From Hymenobacter sediminis (GTDB lineage: Bacteria > Bacteroidota > Bacteroidia > Cytophagales > Hymenobacteraceae): a DNA stretch of 64,000 nucleotides. The DNA lies in assembly GCF_003231285.1 (NCBI RefSeq), contig NZ_QKNS01000004.1, forward strand, positions 62,001 through 126,000, written 5' to 3'. Of this stretch, positions 8,115-16,903 are shown piece after piece. A program made the position numbers and the translations under genes. Each line of letters starts with the position of its first letter. Positions within the stretch are counted from its first letter, which is position 1. The notes beneath the pieces are model-generated. The model was not told the DNA's origin and did no database searches. It was given only the letters and a program-made list of their open reading frames with translations.

Positions 8115-9071
8115 CTATGCCCTCGGCTTCCAGGGCTCGGGCCCGGCGAAGATGCGCTTGAGCGTGTACGCTCGCGCCTCCCGCGCGGAAAGCTGCCGGG
8201 ACCAGGCTACGCGCGTAGTGGCCGGAGCTGCACCAGGCCCGGTAGAGCGGTACTCTATGTAGCGAGCAGTCTTTTCGCTCTCCGGCTTCTTCCAGTTGTC
8301 CCAGCCCGCGGGCCGGATGTGCGGCCCCATGTAGGTGTGCAGGTAGGCCACCTGGGCGTACGGCTGCCAGGGCCGCCCCAACGATACATTGGTAGCTAGT
8401 GCGGTATCGGCCGTGAGCTGGCATTTCCGGAATACAAAGCCGTAGGCCTGGTCCTGGGGAGTGGCAGCCGCCGTGATGTGAGAGTTTTTCTTGCTTCGGA
8501 TGGTGCACTGGTCGAACACGGCTGTGCTGCTCCCGAAAATAAAATCGGTGGTGCCTTCAATGAAACACTGGTAGAAATACTGGCGGGTGTGGCCAGTAGC
8601 CAGAAACAGCGTGTCCTGGTCGCCGAGGATGCGGCAGTTCCGGAAGATGCAGCGGTCGGCCTCAACGTGCAAAGCCACCGCCTGCCCAGCAGTACGGCCG
8701 GCTGTATTCTGAAACGTGAGGTTTTCGGCTCTGAAATCAGCCCCTTGCACCAGCACCGAGTACGAGGTGTAGGTATTGATAGTGCCCTTGCCGCTGTGGT
8801 CGTCGAAAGTCAGGATGGTTTGACTCCGGTCGTCGCCCAGCAGCGTCAGGTGAGTTTTGGTGGCCGGAACTACCAGCTTTTCTTTGTAGACACCCTTCCG
8901 GATGCGGATGACTACCTCCTGCTTTGACTGAGTAGGCGCTGCATCAATAGCCGCCTGCACCGTGCGGAACTGCCCACTTCCATCCTGAGCAACTACCAAC
9001 TCTTGGGGCCGGGCAGTGGCCGCTAGGGCAAGCAGCAGTAGGGTAAGCAGAGCAAGTAGCTTTTTCGTCAT
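8115..9071 (-). CDS. Secreted pectin methylesterase (CE8), copy A
   Basis: A 318-residue carbohydrate esterase family 8 enzyme, which de-methylesterifies homogalacturonan. A signal peptide (KKLLALLTLLLLALAATA) leads into VVAQDGSGQFRTVQAAIDAA, the standard start of the beta-helix. Catalytic residues are all present: Gln130 in GQAVAL, Gln152 and Asp153 in GDQDTL, Asp176 in DFIFGSS, Arg233 in LGRPW. The start is the ATG next to the signal peptide; another ATG 24 bases upstream is possible. It lies just downstream of a second copy in the same direction. Confidence 0.92.
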   Translation of the reverse strand: MTKKLLALLTLLLLALAATARPQELVVAQDGSGQFRTVQAAIDAAPTQSKQEVVIRIRKGVYKEKLVVPATKTHLTLLGDDRSQTILTFDDHSGKGTINTYTSYSVLVQGADFRAENLTFQNTAGRTAGQAVALHVEADRCIFRNCRILGDQDTLFLATGHTRQYFYQCFIEGTTDFIFGSSTAVFDQCTIRSKKNSHITAAATPQDQAYGFVFRKCQLTADTALATNVSLGRPWQPYAQVAYLHTYMGPHIRPAGWDNWKKPESEKTARYIEYRSTGPGAAPATTRVAWSRQLSAREARAYTLKRIFAGPEPWKPRA

Positions 9072-9157
9072 CGAACGGGCAGCAGTAGTGTTCATAACAT
9101 TAGGTCTGGCCCAGCCAACCGGCAAGAGTTTCCTACCCTCGGCTTTGCCTTCAAGCC

Positions 9158-10108
9158 TTATTCCTGGGTAGGGTCCCAACCGCGCAGCACAGTTTGCAGG
9201 GTGTATTGCTGAGCTTCGGCGTCGGAAAGCTGGCGGGCCCAGGCTACGCGCTGCTTGGGAGCGGCGCCGGGGCCCCGGCTTTGGTATTCGGCGTAGCGGG
9301 CGGTTTGCTTGTTGCTTTCTTTGTCCCAATGGTCCCAGCCTTCGGGCTTGATCTGCTTGCCCAGCTCGCAGCGCAGATACACCGTTTTGGCGTAGGGGCG
9401 CCAGGGCCGACCGAGGTAGAAGCTGCCGGCGGGTGCATTACCGGTCAGGCGGCACTGGTTGAACACGTAGCCATAGCGCGTGCTGTCGGGGGTAGAGGCC
9501 GCCGTGACAAAGCCGCCAGTTTTGCAGAAGATGGTGCAGCGCTCAAACCAGGCGGTGCTGCTGCCGAAGATAAAATCCACAGTACCTTCTATGTAGCAGT
9601 CTTCGTAGTACTGGCGGCTGCCGTAGCCGTAGGTGTAAAGCGTATCCTGAAATCCCAGGAAGCGGCAGTTTTTAAACCGGGCTTTGTCGCCGGCCACCCA
9701 CATAGCCACGGCCTGCCCCACGGGCCCCGAGGAATTCTGAAACGTGAGGTTTTCAGCCGTAAAATCAGCGCCGTAGATGTAGCAGCTGGCGGAGCCCGAG
9801 GTGCCTTTGTCCTCCCCGAAAATGTTTTTCTTCTGGTTATAGTCGTCGTAGGTGAGGATGGTTTTCTTCCGGTCTTCCCCAATTAGCCGCACCAGGTTTT
9901 TGGAACCCGCCAGAATCAGCTTCTCCTTATACACACCTTTTTTGACGAAGATGGTGGTGACTTTCTTTCTGAAATCGGGCACGGCATTGAAGGCTTCCTG
10001 CACCGTCCGGAATTGCCCGCTGCCGTCTTGGGCTACCACAAAATCATAGCCCAGGGCCTGGCTCAGTGTTAGCCAGAGGAGCAGAGAAAAAAGCAGGACA
10101 GGTTTCAT
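9158..10108 (-). CDS. Secreted pectin methylesterase (CE8), copy B
   Basis: A 316-residue CE8 enzyme with signal peptide (KPVLLFSLLLWLTLSQALG). Catalytic residues: Gln132 (GQAVAM), Gln154 and Asp155 (GFQDTL), Asp178 (VDFIFGSS), Arg234 (LGRPW). It shares the opening VVAQDGSGQFRTVQ with copy A, so the pair is an old tandem duplication, but large parts differ (for example the loop after TYDDYNQKKNIFGEDKG), which suggests specialisation. It is probably the first gene of the two-gene unit. No pectate lyase, SusC/D pair or uronate genes lie beside it. Confidence 0.92.
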   Translation of the reverse strand: MKPVLLFSLLLWLTLSQALGYDFVVAQDGSGQFRTVQEAFNAVPDFRKKVTTIFVKKGVYKEKLILAGSKNLVRLIGEDRKKTILTYDDYNQKKNIFGEDKGTSGSASCYIYGADFTAENLTFQNSSGPVGQAVAMWVAGDKARFKNCRFLGFQDTLYTYGYGSRQYYEDCYIEGTVDFIFGSSTAWFERCTIFCKTGGFVTAASTPDSTRYGYVFNQCRLTGNAPAGSFYLGRPWRPYAKTVYLRCELGKQIKPEGWDHWDKESNKQTARYAEYQSRGPGAAPKQRVAWARQLSDAEAQQYTLQTVLRGWDPTQE

Positions 10109-10226
10109 GGCGCGCGGGTGGGTAGGGCGGCAACTTATTTGAAATCCGCTGGAATCGGCTGTATTCCTCCCGCTATTTCCGCGCAAACGTTGTCGGGAAC
10201 GTTGCCACTCCCTACCCCCTTGTCAG

Positions 10227-10268
10227 CACCAAAGCCGCCCTGAGTCTGGACTCAGGGCGGCTTTGGTG
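10227..10268 (-). terminator. Strong 20-bp hairpin between the P450 and pectinesterase genes
   Basis: A perfect 20-bp inverted repeat (10227-10246 and 10249-10268) with almost no loop, 17 bases beyond the P450 stop on the minus strand. No long T-run follows, so it could be a terminator or a stabilising 3' end. Confidence 0.65.
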
Positions 10269-10284
10269 TGTAAATCAGGCTGAT

Positions 10285-11616
10285 CTACCCCTTATGAAAC
10301 GGGCAACCCATAGCGGCGGCCTTCTCACTGCCGGCGGCTGGCATGGGTAGGACAGCCAAGGCTCCTTTGCCGGTTGCCCGCACATTCGTCATCACAAAGC
10401 CGCTGGCGGGCAATGTGGGCATGCGCGTTAGGTCATAGCTTAGGTCCTGGGCCGGCACGTCGTAGCGGATACCGTCGTTGAGGAAGGCTACGGCTTGCTT
10501 CATGGCTTCAATGGTAATCCACTCGCCGGCGCAGCGGTGGCCGGTCAGGTATTCGCCGCCGCCCTGCGGAATAAAGTCGTAGGGGCTTTCCTGCCACTGC
10601 CGGAACCGCTCGGGCCAGAACACTTCGGGGTCCTGCCACAGGCGCTCGTCGCGGTTGGTGCCGTACACATCCAGCAGCACCATCGTGCCCTTCGGAAACT
10701 CAAAGCCGTGCCAGGTAAAGTCGTCGCGCACCAGCGCACCTACAAACGGGGTGAAGGGGAAATAGCGGCGGACTTCCTGCACAAATAACTCGGCGTAATC
10801 CTCGGCGGGATTGCGCAGTAGCTGGCGGTAGGCGGGGTGCTCATGCAGGGCCAGGGCCGCAAAGGTGATGTAGGTAGCAATAGCCACAATGGGCCGGGTG
10901 GCGTTCATCAGCTCAATAGCGGCCATTTGTACATCCAGCAATTCGCCGTCCGCATCCCGGTACCAGGCCACCATGTGAGCCGGCGAGCCTTCCTGCACCG
11001 GCAATTTCCCCTTCCGGATGGCCCGGATAATACCGCGCATCCACTTCTCGCCGCGGCTGCGGGCCTGCTTGCCGCGCCAGTGCCGGGGCCCTACCCCGCC
11101 AAAGCCATCTACCATGTCGCCGAAGTCGCGGGCGCGCTTGCTTACCTCGTCTTCCTGTAGCGGCACCTCAGCCCAGGCGCACGCCGCCCGGCACAAAATT
11201 TCCTGGGCTTCGCGAAAGAGCACTACCCGGTCCATCTTTTCCCAGCGGTGAGCGTAGCGCTGCCACTGCTCGGCCAGCAGGCTCATCAGCCGCTCCCGAC
11301 TAGCCGGCCCCATCAGGGCCATGAACATTTCCTTGCGGCAGCGGTGCTCCCCGTTGTCGCGGGTCTGGATGGCGTCCACGCCCATCAGAGTGGTTTGCAC
11401 CCGGCGCGGCACGGCCCCTTTCCGGATAAAGAGCTTAGGGTTGTAGAACAGCTCGGCGGCCTCAGCTCCGTGCAAGCAAATAGCCTTCATGCCCATCAGC
11501 CGAATCTGGAAGATATCGGAGTCGAAGCGCTGGCTGCGGCTGTACAGGAAGGGGTAGCCTTCGCGCAGCACGTCCAGGGTGCTGTCGAAACTTGGGTCGC
11601 GGAAAATCTTGGGCAT
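10285..11616 (-). CDS. Cytochrome P450 of the CYP152 peroxygenase type (predicted fatty-acid hydroxylase)
   Basis: A 443-residue soluble P450. The heme-Cys region is GGGEYLTGHRCAGEW with Cys362; ExxR is Glu281/Arg284. NATRPIVAIA gives Arg241-Pro242 in helix I, the signature of H2O2-using CYP152 enzymes (P450-BSbeta, OleT), where Arg binds the fatty-acid carboxylate and replaces the acid-alcohol pair. In the position of BSbeta Gln85/OleT His85 it has Gln84 (VDAIQTRD), which favours hydroxylation over decarboxylation to 1-alkenes. No redox partners are nearby, in line with peroxide use. The tail MGCPFHKG is an unusual Cys/His end. Confidence 0.88.
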   Translation of the reverse strand: MPKIFRDPSFDSTLDVLREGYPFLYSRSQRFDSDIFQIRLMGMKAICLHGAEAAELFYNPKLFIRKGAVPRRVQTTLMGVDAIQTRDNGEHRCRKEMFMALMGPASRERLMSLLAEQWQRYAHRWEKMDRVVLFREAQEILCRAACAWAEVPLQEDEVSKRARDFGDMVDGFGGVGPRHWRGKQARSRGEKWMRGIIRAIRKGKLPVQEGSPAHMVAWYRDADGELLDVQMAAIELMNATRPIVAIATYITFAALALHEHPAYRQLLRNPAEDYAELFVQEVRRYFPFTPFVGALVRDDFTWHGFEFPKGTMVLLDVYGTNRDERLWQDPEVFWPERFRQWQESPYDFIPQGGGEYLTGHRCAGEWITIEAMKQAVAFLNDGIRYDVPAQDLSYDLTRMPTLPASGFVMTNVRATGKGALAVLPMPAAGSEKAAAMGCPFHKG

Positions 11617-11738
11617 GGTCAGGTAGTAGTCGAATAGGTCGCCAAAATGAATGCCTTTACCTTACGGCTCGTTGACACGGAGGATATTGTGGAGCCGGTG
11701 AAAAGACCTACTTTACTTCCCATTACCTATGATAATCA

Positions 11739-12347
11739 ATGGCCTTAATCGGCTTTCTACAGCAGCATTATCCAAGCCTGACAACAGCCAAGCCTTTATT
11801 TGATTGCTGGCTTATCTCACTCCGATTTAACTTACAGAAGGACACCCTTGCTACTTCTGATGAGGCTTACTTCCAAGAGGTAATTCATAGAGCTTCTTTG
11901 TTATTCCGAGCCGTTTTTGCGCCCGATGAATATGCTTTGCTTGTACATGAGCAATGGAGGTCCAAACGGCATCGGATTAGAAGCAGCAATTATTTGCTGC
12001 GTCAACTTCCGGTTCCCCAAACAGCTATCCACTTTCAGCGAATAACCAACCCCTATTCTGATACCCTGAAATGGATGAGAATGCACTTTCCTATCACCAT
12101 TTCACAAATACCTTACACTGAAATTTTAGCTGCTATCAGTAATCAAGATTTTGGAAGAAGGCCCGCCCTCCTTGGCCGCCTATTCTTTCTCAATCAACGC
12201 ACGGGTCTTGTGTTTCACATGTACGACGACCGGGGATTGGACATCATCGGCCCTGACGTAGCATCTCTTCGCTACCTATATGAGGAGTTTAATGAGTTGA
12301 TACTGGACTACGACCGGCCACAGATTGACGCATTATTTGCTACATAA
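11739..12347 (+). CDS. DUF3885-domain protein
   Basis: A 202-residue protein. The C-terminal part (HMYDDRGLDIIGPD, LRYLYEEFNELILDYDR) matches the DUF3885 signature of a DDRG(L/M)DI loop followed by a helix ending in LDYDR. DUF3885 proteins are small and uncharacterised, often found as scattered orphans. The gene uses visibly more A/T-rich codons than its neighbours, which suggests recent transfer. Function unknown. Confidence 0.75.
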   Translation: MALIGFLQQHYPSLTTAKPLFDCWLISLRFNLQKDTLATSDEAYFQEVIHRASLLFRAVFAPDEYALLVHEQWRSKRHRIRSSNYLLRQLPVPQTAIHFQRITNPYSDTLKWMRMHFPITISQIPYTEILAAISNQDFGRRPALLGRLFFLNQRTGLVFHMYDDRGLDIIGPDVASLRYLYEEFNELILDYDRPQIDALFAT

Positions 12348-12352
12348 AACGC

Positions 12353-12385
12353 AAAAAGCCCGACCTAATGGCCGGGCTTTCTTAT
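12353..12385. terminator. Bidirectional terminator between DUF3885 gene and fabI
   Basis: Stem AAAGCCCG (12355-12362) with CGGGCTTT (12373-12380), plus an inner CC/GG pairing, flanked by A-run and T-rich ends. It separates two convergent genes. Confidence 0.75.
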
Positions 12386-12408
12386 TCTGAACTCTGACAA
12401 CAGGTAGC

Positions 12409-13230
12409 CTAGGCTTTGCTGTTAGTGATGAGTTCTACGATTTCCTCTGAGATGCCGGTAGTGCTGAAGCCGCCATCGTGCATGAGGTTCTGCATGGTCA
12501 CGTAGCGCGTCAGGTCGGAGAACAGGCTGATGCAGTAGTCGGCGCAGGCTTCGGCCGGAGCATTGCCCAGCGGCGAGAGGCGGTCGGCGTACTCATAAAA
12601 TGCATCGAAGCCGCTGATGCCAGTGCCCGCCGTGGTTTTAGTGGGCGACTGAGAAACGGTGTTTACGCGTACTTTCTTCAGCTTGCCGAGGCGCTGACCG
12701 TAGCTCCGGGCAATGCTTTCGAGCACGGCTTTGGCCTGCGACATGTCCGTGTAGTCGAGGAAGGCGCGCTGAGCGGCAATGTAGCTCAGGGCTACTACCG
12801 AGCCCCACTCATTGAAAGCATCCTGCTTCTCGGCCACGGCTAGCATCTTGTGCAGCGACAGGGCCGATACGTCCAGGGTTTTCTGGTACCACTCATAGTT
12901 CAGCTCGCCGTAGTGCTTGCCCTTGCGGATGTTGGCACTCATGCCAATGCTGTGCAGCACAAAGTCGAGCTTACCACCGAGTTGCTCCTGAGCGCCACTG
13001 AACAGCTTTTCCAGGTCTTCCACGGAGGTAGCATCGGCCGGGATGATGGGCGCATTGCACTGCTCCGAGAGCTTATTGATTTCGCCCATACGCATGGCCA
13101 GCGGGGCGTTGGTGAGCACAAAGCGAGCACCTTCGGCGTGGGCCTTGAGGGCTACTTTCCAAGCAATAGATTCCTCGTTCAGGGCACCCGAAATGATGCC
13201 GACTTTACCAGCGAGTAGGTTGTTAGACAT
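12409..13230 (-). CDS. fabI: Enoyl-ACP reductase FabI
   Basis: A 273-residue atypical short-chain dehydrogenase that does the last reduction of fatty-acid elongation, NADH-dependent. N-terminal nucleotide-binding segment GKVGIISGALNEESIAW; the FabI active site Tyr160-x6-Lys167 (YTDMSQAK) is present; the C-terminal stretch QNLMHDGGFSTTG is the family end. Length matches Bacteroidota FabI. It lies alone between a convergent terminator and an upstream repeat-rich leader. Confidence 0.95.
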   Translation of the reverse strand: MSNNLLAGKVGIISGALNEESIAWKVALKAHAEGARFVLTNAPLAMRMGEINKLSEQCNAPIIPADATSVEDLEKLFSGAQEQLGGKLDFVLHSIGMSANIRKGKHYGELNYEWYQKTLDVSALSLHKMLAVAEKQDAFNEWGSVVALSYIAAQRAFLDYTDMSQAKAVLESIARSYGQRLGKLKKVRVNTVSQSPTKTTAGTGISGFDAFYEYADRLSPLGNAPAEACADYCISLFSDLTRYVTMQNLMHDGGFSTTGISEEIVELITNSKA

Positions 13231-13232
13231 GT

Positions 13233-13362
13233 GGTGAAATGGTGAGATGGTGAAATGGTGAGTTGATGTTTCGGACTCCCCTGCACCGTTTGAAACTCCA
13301 GGTTAGCGGCTGCCAAGTTAGCCATTCACCACCTCACAATTTCACTACCTCATAATTTCACC
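13233..13362. repeat. Inverted pair of short tandem blocks (GGTGAAATnnTGAG units) upstream of fabI
   Basis: Left block 13233-13262 reads as two copies of a ~15-bp unit GGTGAAATGGTGAGA/T; the right block 13325-13362 holds about two and a half diverged copies in the opposite orientation. A 62-bp spacer lies between. The transcript could form a long stem in the fabI leader. It looks like a dispersed intergenic repeat rather than a regulator, but I cannot tell. Confidence 0.7.
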
Positions 13363-13363
13363 C

Positions 13364-15037
13364 CTACCCTACCAATTCCTCGCCGCGCATGGCCAGCAGC
13401 TCGCGGGCACTCTGGTAGGCGTGTTGGCTGGGGTTGGCGCCGGAAATCATCTGGGCAATTTCATGAATGCGCTCCTCCAGGTTCAACATCCGGATGCTGC
13501 TCACGGTACGTTCGGCGCGGTCTTCCTTATACACGAAATAGTGCGCGTCGCCGGCGGCGGCCATTTGGGGCAGGTGGCTGATGGTAATAAGCTGATGCTT
13601 ACGGGCCATCTGCTGCATCATGCGCCCCACCTTCACGGCAATTTCCCCGCTGATACCCGTATCAATTTCATCGAAGACGATGGTGGGCAGAGCTGTTTTA
13701 TCGGCCAGCATGTACTTGATGCAGAGCATGAGGCGCGAGAATTCACCACCGGAAGCCGCTTTGCTCAAGGTTTGGGGCTGAGCACCTTTGTTGGCCGTGA
13801 ACAGGATGCTTATCACGTCGATGCCGCTGGTAGCGGGCGGACCTTCCTGGTGATGCACCACAATGCGCGAGTTCGGCATGCCCAAGTCAGCCAATAAGCC
13901 TACTAGCTCCTTTTCAAACTTCGGGAATACCTTGCGGCGGGCTTCCGAGAGGCGGCTGGCCTGCTTTTTTACAGTTGCCAAAGCACCTTCGGCGTCGCGG
14001 CGCAGGCGGGCAATCTGCTTATCCAGGTTAAGCACGGAGCCCACCTTGTCGCGCAGGTCACCGCGCACGGTAAGCAGCCCCACCACGTCGCGGACCTGGT
14101 GCTTGCGCTGCAGATTATACAGCACGTTCAGGCGGCCCTGCAGTTCATCAATGCGGGCGGGGTCGCCCTCGGTGCGGCGCTCTACTACCTCTATTTCGTC
14201 GGCAATGTCGTGGAGCTCAATTAGGCAGCTGTCGAGACGGTGCTTTAACTCGCGGGCCTGCTCCGAGTAAGAGGCAATCTGCCCGAGCAGGGTAGCAGCC
14301 TCCTTCATGGCACTAGTGGCGCAGTACTCACTTTCCGTCAGGCTTTGCAAGGCCGAAGTCAGCTTGAACTTGATTTCCTCGGCGTGCTCTAGCTCCTTCA
14401 CTTCCTGCTCTAGCTCGTCCTGCTGCTCATTATCGAGGCGGGCATCTTCCAGCTCACTAAGCAGAAAGCTATGGTAGTCCAGCTCTTTGTTGGCCTGAGC
14501 CACCTGATCTTCGAGAGCTTTGAGGTCGGCCTCCAGCTTCCGGTATTGGCGGTAGGCATTGCTGTACTGAGCACGGGTAGGCACCAGCCCGGCGTACAAA
14601 TCCAGTAGGTTCAGCTGAAACACGGCATCTCCCAGCAGCAGCGTATCGTGCTGAGAGTGAATGTCCATGAGGTTCGCCCCGATGTTACGCAGGGTTTCCA
14701 GAGTCACGGGCGTGTCGTTCACGAAAGCCCGTGACTTGCCAGCCGGACTAATCTCGCGGCGCAGAATGCATTGGGTGTCGTAGTCAAGGTCTTCGGCTTC
14801 GAAGATATCCTGCAGCTGGTAGCTGCTGATATCAAATTGGCCTTCAATCACGCACTTCTTCTCCGTGTCGAAGAGCATGCGCGAATCGGCCCGGTTGCCG
14901 AGCAGCAGGCCAATGGCCCCGAGCATAATCGACTTGCCCGCGCCGGTTTCGCCGGTAATAATATTCAGGAGGGCCGAGGGTTGCAGCTGAAGCTGCTCAA
15001 TCAGGGCGTAGTTTCGGATGCGCAGGTCAACTAGCAT
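13364..15037 (-). CDS. recN: DNA repair protein RecN
   Basis: A 557-residue SMC-like ATPase for double-strand break repair. Walker A GETGAGKS at 29-36, a long coiled-coil central region (about 150-370), the ABC signature ASGGEFSRLML and Walker B TIVFDEIDTGISGE near the C terminus. The start was taken at MLVDLRIRNY, which aligns with the usual RecN N terminus; eight extra codons lie upstream. It follows the coaC-coaB-porD genes as is common in Bacteroidota. Confidence 0.95.
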   Translation of the reverse strand: MLVDLRIRNYALIEQLQLQPSALLNIITGETGAGKSIMLGAIGLLLGNRADSRMLFDTEKKCVIEGQFDISSYQLQDIFEAEDLDYDTQCILRREISPAGKSRAFVNDTPVTLETLRNIGANLMDIHSQHDTLLLGDAVFQLNLLDLYAGLVPTRAQYSNAYRQYRKLEADLKALEDQVAQANKELDYHSFLLSELEDARLDNEQQDELEQEVKELEHAEEIKFKLTSALQSLTESEYCATSAMKEAATLLGQIASYSEQARELKHRLDSCLIELHDIADEIEVVERRTEGDPARIDELQGRLNVLYNLQRKHQVRDVVGLLTVRGDLRDKVGSVLNLDKQIARLRRDAEGALATVKKQASRLSEARRKVFPKFEKELVGLLADLGMPNSRIVVHHQEGPPATSGIDVISILFTANKGAQPQTLSKAASGGEFSRLMLCIKYMLADKTALPTIVFDEIDTGISGEIAVKVGRMMQQMARKHQLITISHLPQMAAAGDAHYFVYKEDRAERTVSSIRMLNLEERIHEIAQMISGANPSQHAYQSARELLAMRGEELVG

Positions 15038-15113
15038 AGCAATCCAACATGAGGGCCGCACAACCGGCCATAGCTAATTAAAAGGAAAAGCTACGGGCCG
15101 GCCACAACCGGGT

Positions 15114-15138
15114 CTAGTAGCTTTAGCAAAGCTACTAG
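15114..15138. terminator. Hairpin between porD and recN
   Basis: Perfect 11-bp stem (15114-15124 and 15128-15138) with a 3-nt loop in an A/T-rich gap. It lies downstream of porD on the minus strand; no T-run follows in that direction, so it may be a terminator, processing site or attenuator. Confidence 0.45.
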
Positions 15139-15196
15139 CTCATTTAGTTAATTGCTAACTATTTTTGCTTAATAATTTTCCGTATCTATCTGGCCC

Positions 15197-16123
15197 TTAT
15201 GGTTGCCGCAAGATAGCCTGGTACTTAGCCGAATTAGTAGGATCTGTTTCCGAAAGCAGGGTAGCTACCGATACTTTCTGTTGCTGATCGGGGCTGGTGC
15301 GGAAAATGTTGGCTATTTCATCGGCCTTGGTGGTGAAGAACGAGCGGGCTAGCAGAGTGCCCGGTCGCCGTTGTACTGCCTGCTGCACACCCTGCAAGGC
15401 CGTAGTGATGCTGGTGCGAGCTTCTTCTGGCTTGGTAATAAACAAGTCCATGCCCTGCCGGTAGTACGCATACATACCGCTGCGGAAAGCTTCCAGCTGG
15501 GGGTCTTGCAGGTTATTTAGCAGCCAATAGCGGTTGCCATTGTTGGTGTCGCGCCAGCCCTCGTCGGTTTCCGTGGTTACGTTCTGGGAGGCAGCATTGG
15601 TCAGGATGGTGCGGGCCCGGTCGTAGTAGGGCGAGCCGCTCAGGGGCGAGAAGCTGTCCTGATCCATCCCGATGATGATGTAGGCGTAGAAAGACAGCAG
15701 CGAAGACAGGTTGCCGACGAACGTGTTTTCTGAATAGTCAATCGGGTTCTGAGGCGAGTAATTGAAAATCCAGCCCCGATCAGCAAAGCTTAGCACGTTG
15801 GTTTCGTAGCCCGTTCCATATACCGGGCGGCTGCTAACGACACGCACAGTAGCACGGTAGGTACCGTTCTGCGGAATCTCCGTGATACCTACGAAAAATC
15901 GACACCGAATTCGCTCCTCAGGCCGGTAGGTTTGGTTGGTGAAGGTGCGCGTGTTCAGGAACGTCTGCATGTCGTTGCGCATCTGCTGCACCAGCTGCCG
16001 GTCCGAAATGGTCACGTTTTCGGTGGTTATGGTCACTTCCGCCTGCAGTTCCTGGGCCCGGACGGGGCGCGTGAACAGAACGGCAGCAAGCAACAGACAG
16101 GACAGCAGCGGAAGATTACGCAT
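15197..16123 (-). CDS. porD: DUF4835 protein, PorD of the type IX secretion system
   Basis: A 308-residue exported protein with signal peptide (RNLPLLSCLLLAAVLFTRPVRA). The body matches DUF4835: TFLNTRTFTNQTYRPEERI, FSYYAYIII-like GxDxDSF (FYAYIIIGMDQDSFSP) and WRDTNNGNRYWLLNN. PorD is needed for type IX secretion/gliding in Bacteroidota; the biochemical role is unclear. Its start overlaps the end of coaB by 8 bp, so the two are translationally coupled. Confidence 0.85.
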   Translation of the reverse strand: MRNLPLLSCLLLAAVLFTRPVRAQELQAEVTITTENVTISDRQLVQQMRNDMQTFLNTRTFTNQTYRPEERIRCRFFVGITEIPQNGTYRATVRVVSSRPVYGTGYETNVLSFADRGWIFNYSPQNPIDYSENTFVGNLSSLLSFYAYIIIGMDQDSFSPLSGSPYYDRARTILTNAASQNVTTETDEGWRDTNNGNRYWLLNNLQDPQLEAFRSGMYAYYRQGMDLFITKPEEARTSITTALQGVQQAVQRRPGTLLARSFFTTKADEIANIFRTSPDQQQKVSVATLLSETDPTNSAKYQAILRQP

Positions 16124-16766
16124 GGTGGGGCAGACGAGCTAGAACGGTTTGCACAATGTCGCGGGCTACTTCAGCCTTGAGCTTCAACTCAAAGGTAGTC
16201 ACGCAGCCATCGGCTTCCAGCAGGGTTATCTTGTTGGTATCGTGCCGAAACCCGGCGCCGGCATCGCGCAGCGAGTTTAGCACGACCAAATCAAAATTCT
16301 TACGCTGAAGCTTGTCGAGGGCGTGGGCCCGCTCATTTTCCGTCTCCAACGCAAAACCCACGGAAAATTGTTCGGGTCGCTTGGTTTTGCCCAGGGCAGC
16401 GGCAATATCAATGTTCTTTATCAGTTCCAGCGTTAGCGTGTCGCCGGCTTTCTTAATCTTGTTTTCCGCTACATGAGCCGGCTTGTAATCAGCTACGGCG
16501 GCGGCAAACACCCAGATATCAGCGGCGCCAGCCAGGGCAGCGGCGGCAGCGTACATCTCGTCGGCCGTCTGCACCCGCTGTGTCCGGATTCCTGAATGTA
16601 CCGGGTCGGGCAGGTTGGTTGGTCCGCTGATCAGGTGCACCTCAGCACCAGCCGCCGCGAAAGTTTCAGCCAGTGCGTAGCCCATTTTGCCGGTGCTGTG
16701 GTTGCCAATGAAGCGCACCGGATCGAGGGGTTCATAGGTGGGGCCGGCCGTAATCAGAACACGCAT
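16116..16766 (-). CDS. coaB: Stand-alone phosphopantothenate-cysteine ligase CoaB
   Basis: A 216-residue protein equal to the C-terminal (CoaB) half of CoaBC, which joins cysteine to phosphopantothenate in CoA synthesis. It begins directly with VLITAGPTYEPLDPVRFIGN, the CoaB domain start; the STGKMG loop, FAAAVADYKP and the KIKK lysine motif (ENKIKKAG) are intact. In most bacteria, and usually in Bacteroidota, it is fused to CoaC. Here a stop codon and a 137-bp spacer separate them. The domain is complete, so it should be functional. Confidence 0.92.
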   Translation of the reverse strand: MRVLITAGPTYEPLDPVRFIGNHSTGKMGYALAETFAAAGAEVHLISGPTNLPDPVHSGIRTQRVQTADEMYAAAAALAGAADIWVFAAAVADYKPAHVAENKIKKAGDTLTLELIKNIDIAAALGKTKRPEQFSVGFALETENERAHALDKLQRKNFDLVVLNSLRDAGAGFRHDTNKITLLEADGCVTTFELKLKAEVARDIVQTVLARLPHHA

Positions 16767-16903
16767 GCCAAAGTAGTAGGGTGAAGTAAGGCGAGGACGC
16801 GGAGGTACTACCCTCTGTCAGACCTTAAAGGTAAGGGCTCCGGCTTTTCCTACCCCCTTCAGATTTCGCAAACCTGTTTTAGCCAGCCGCCTTCAGGATG
16901 ATT

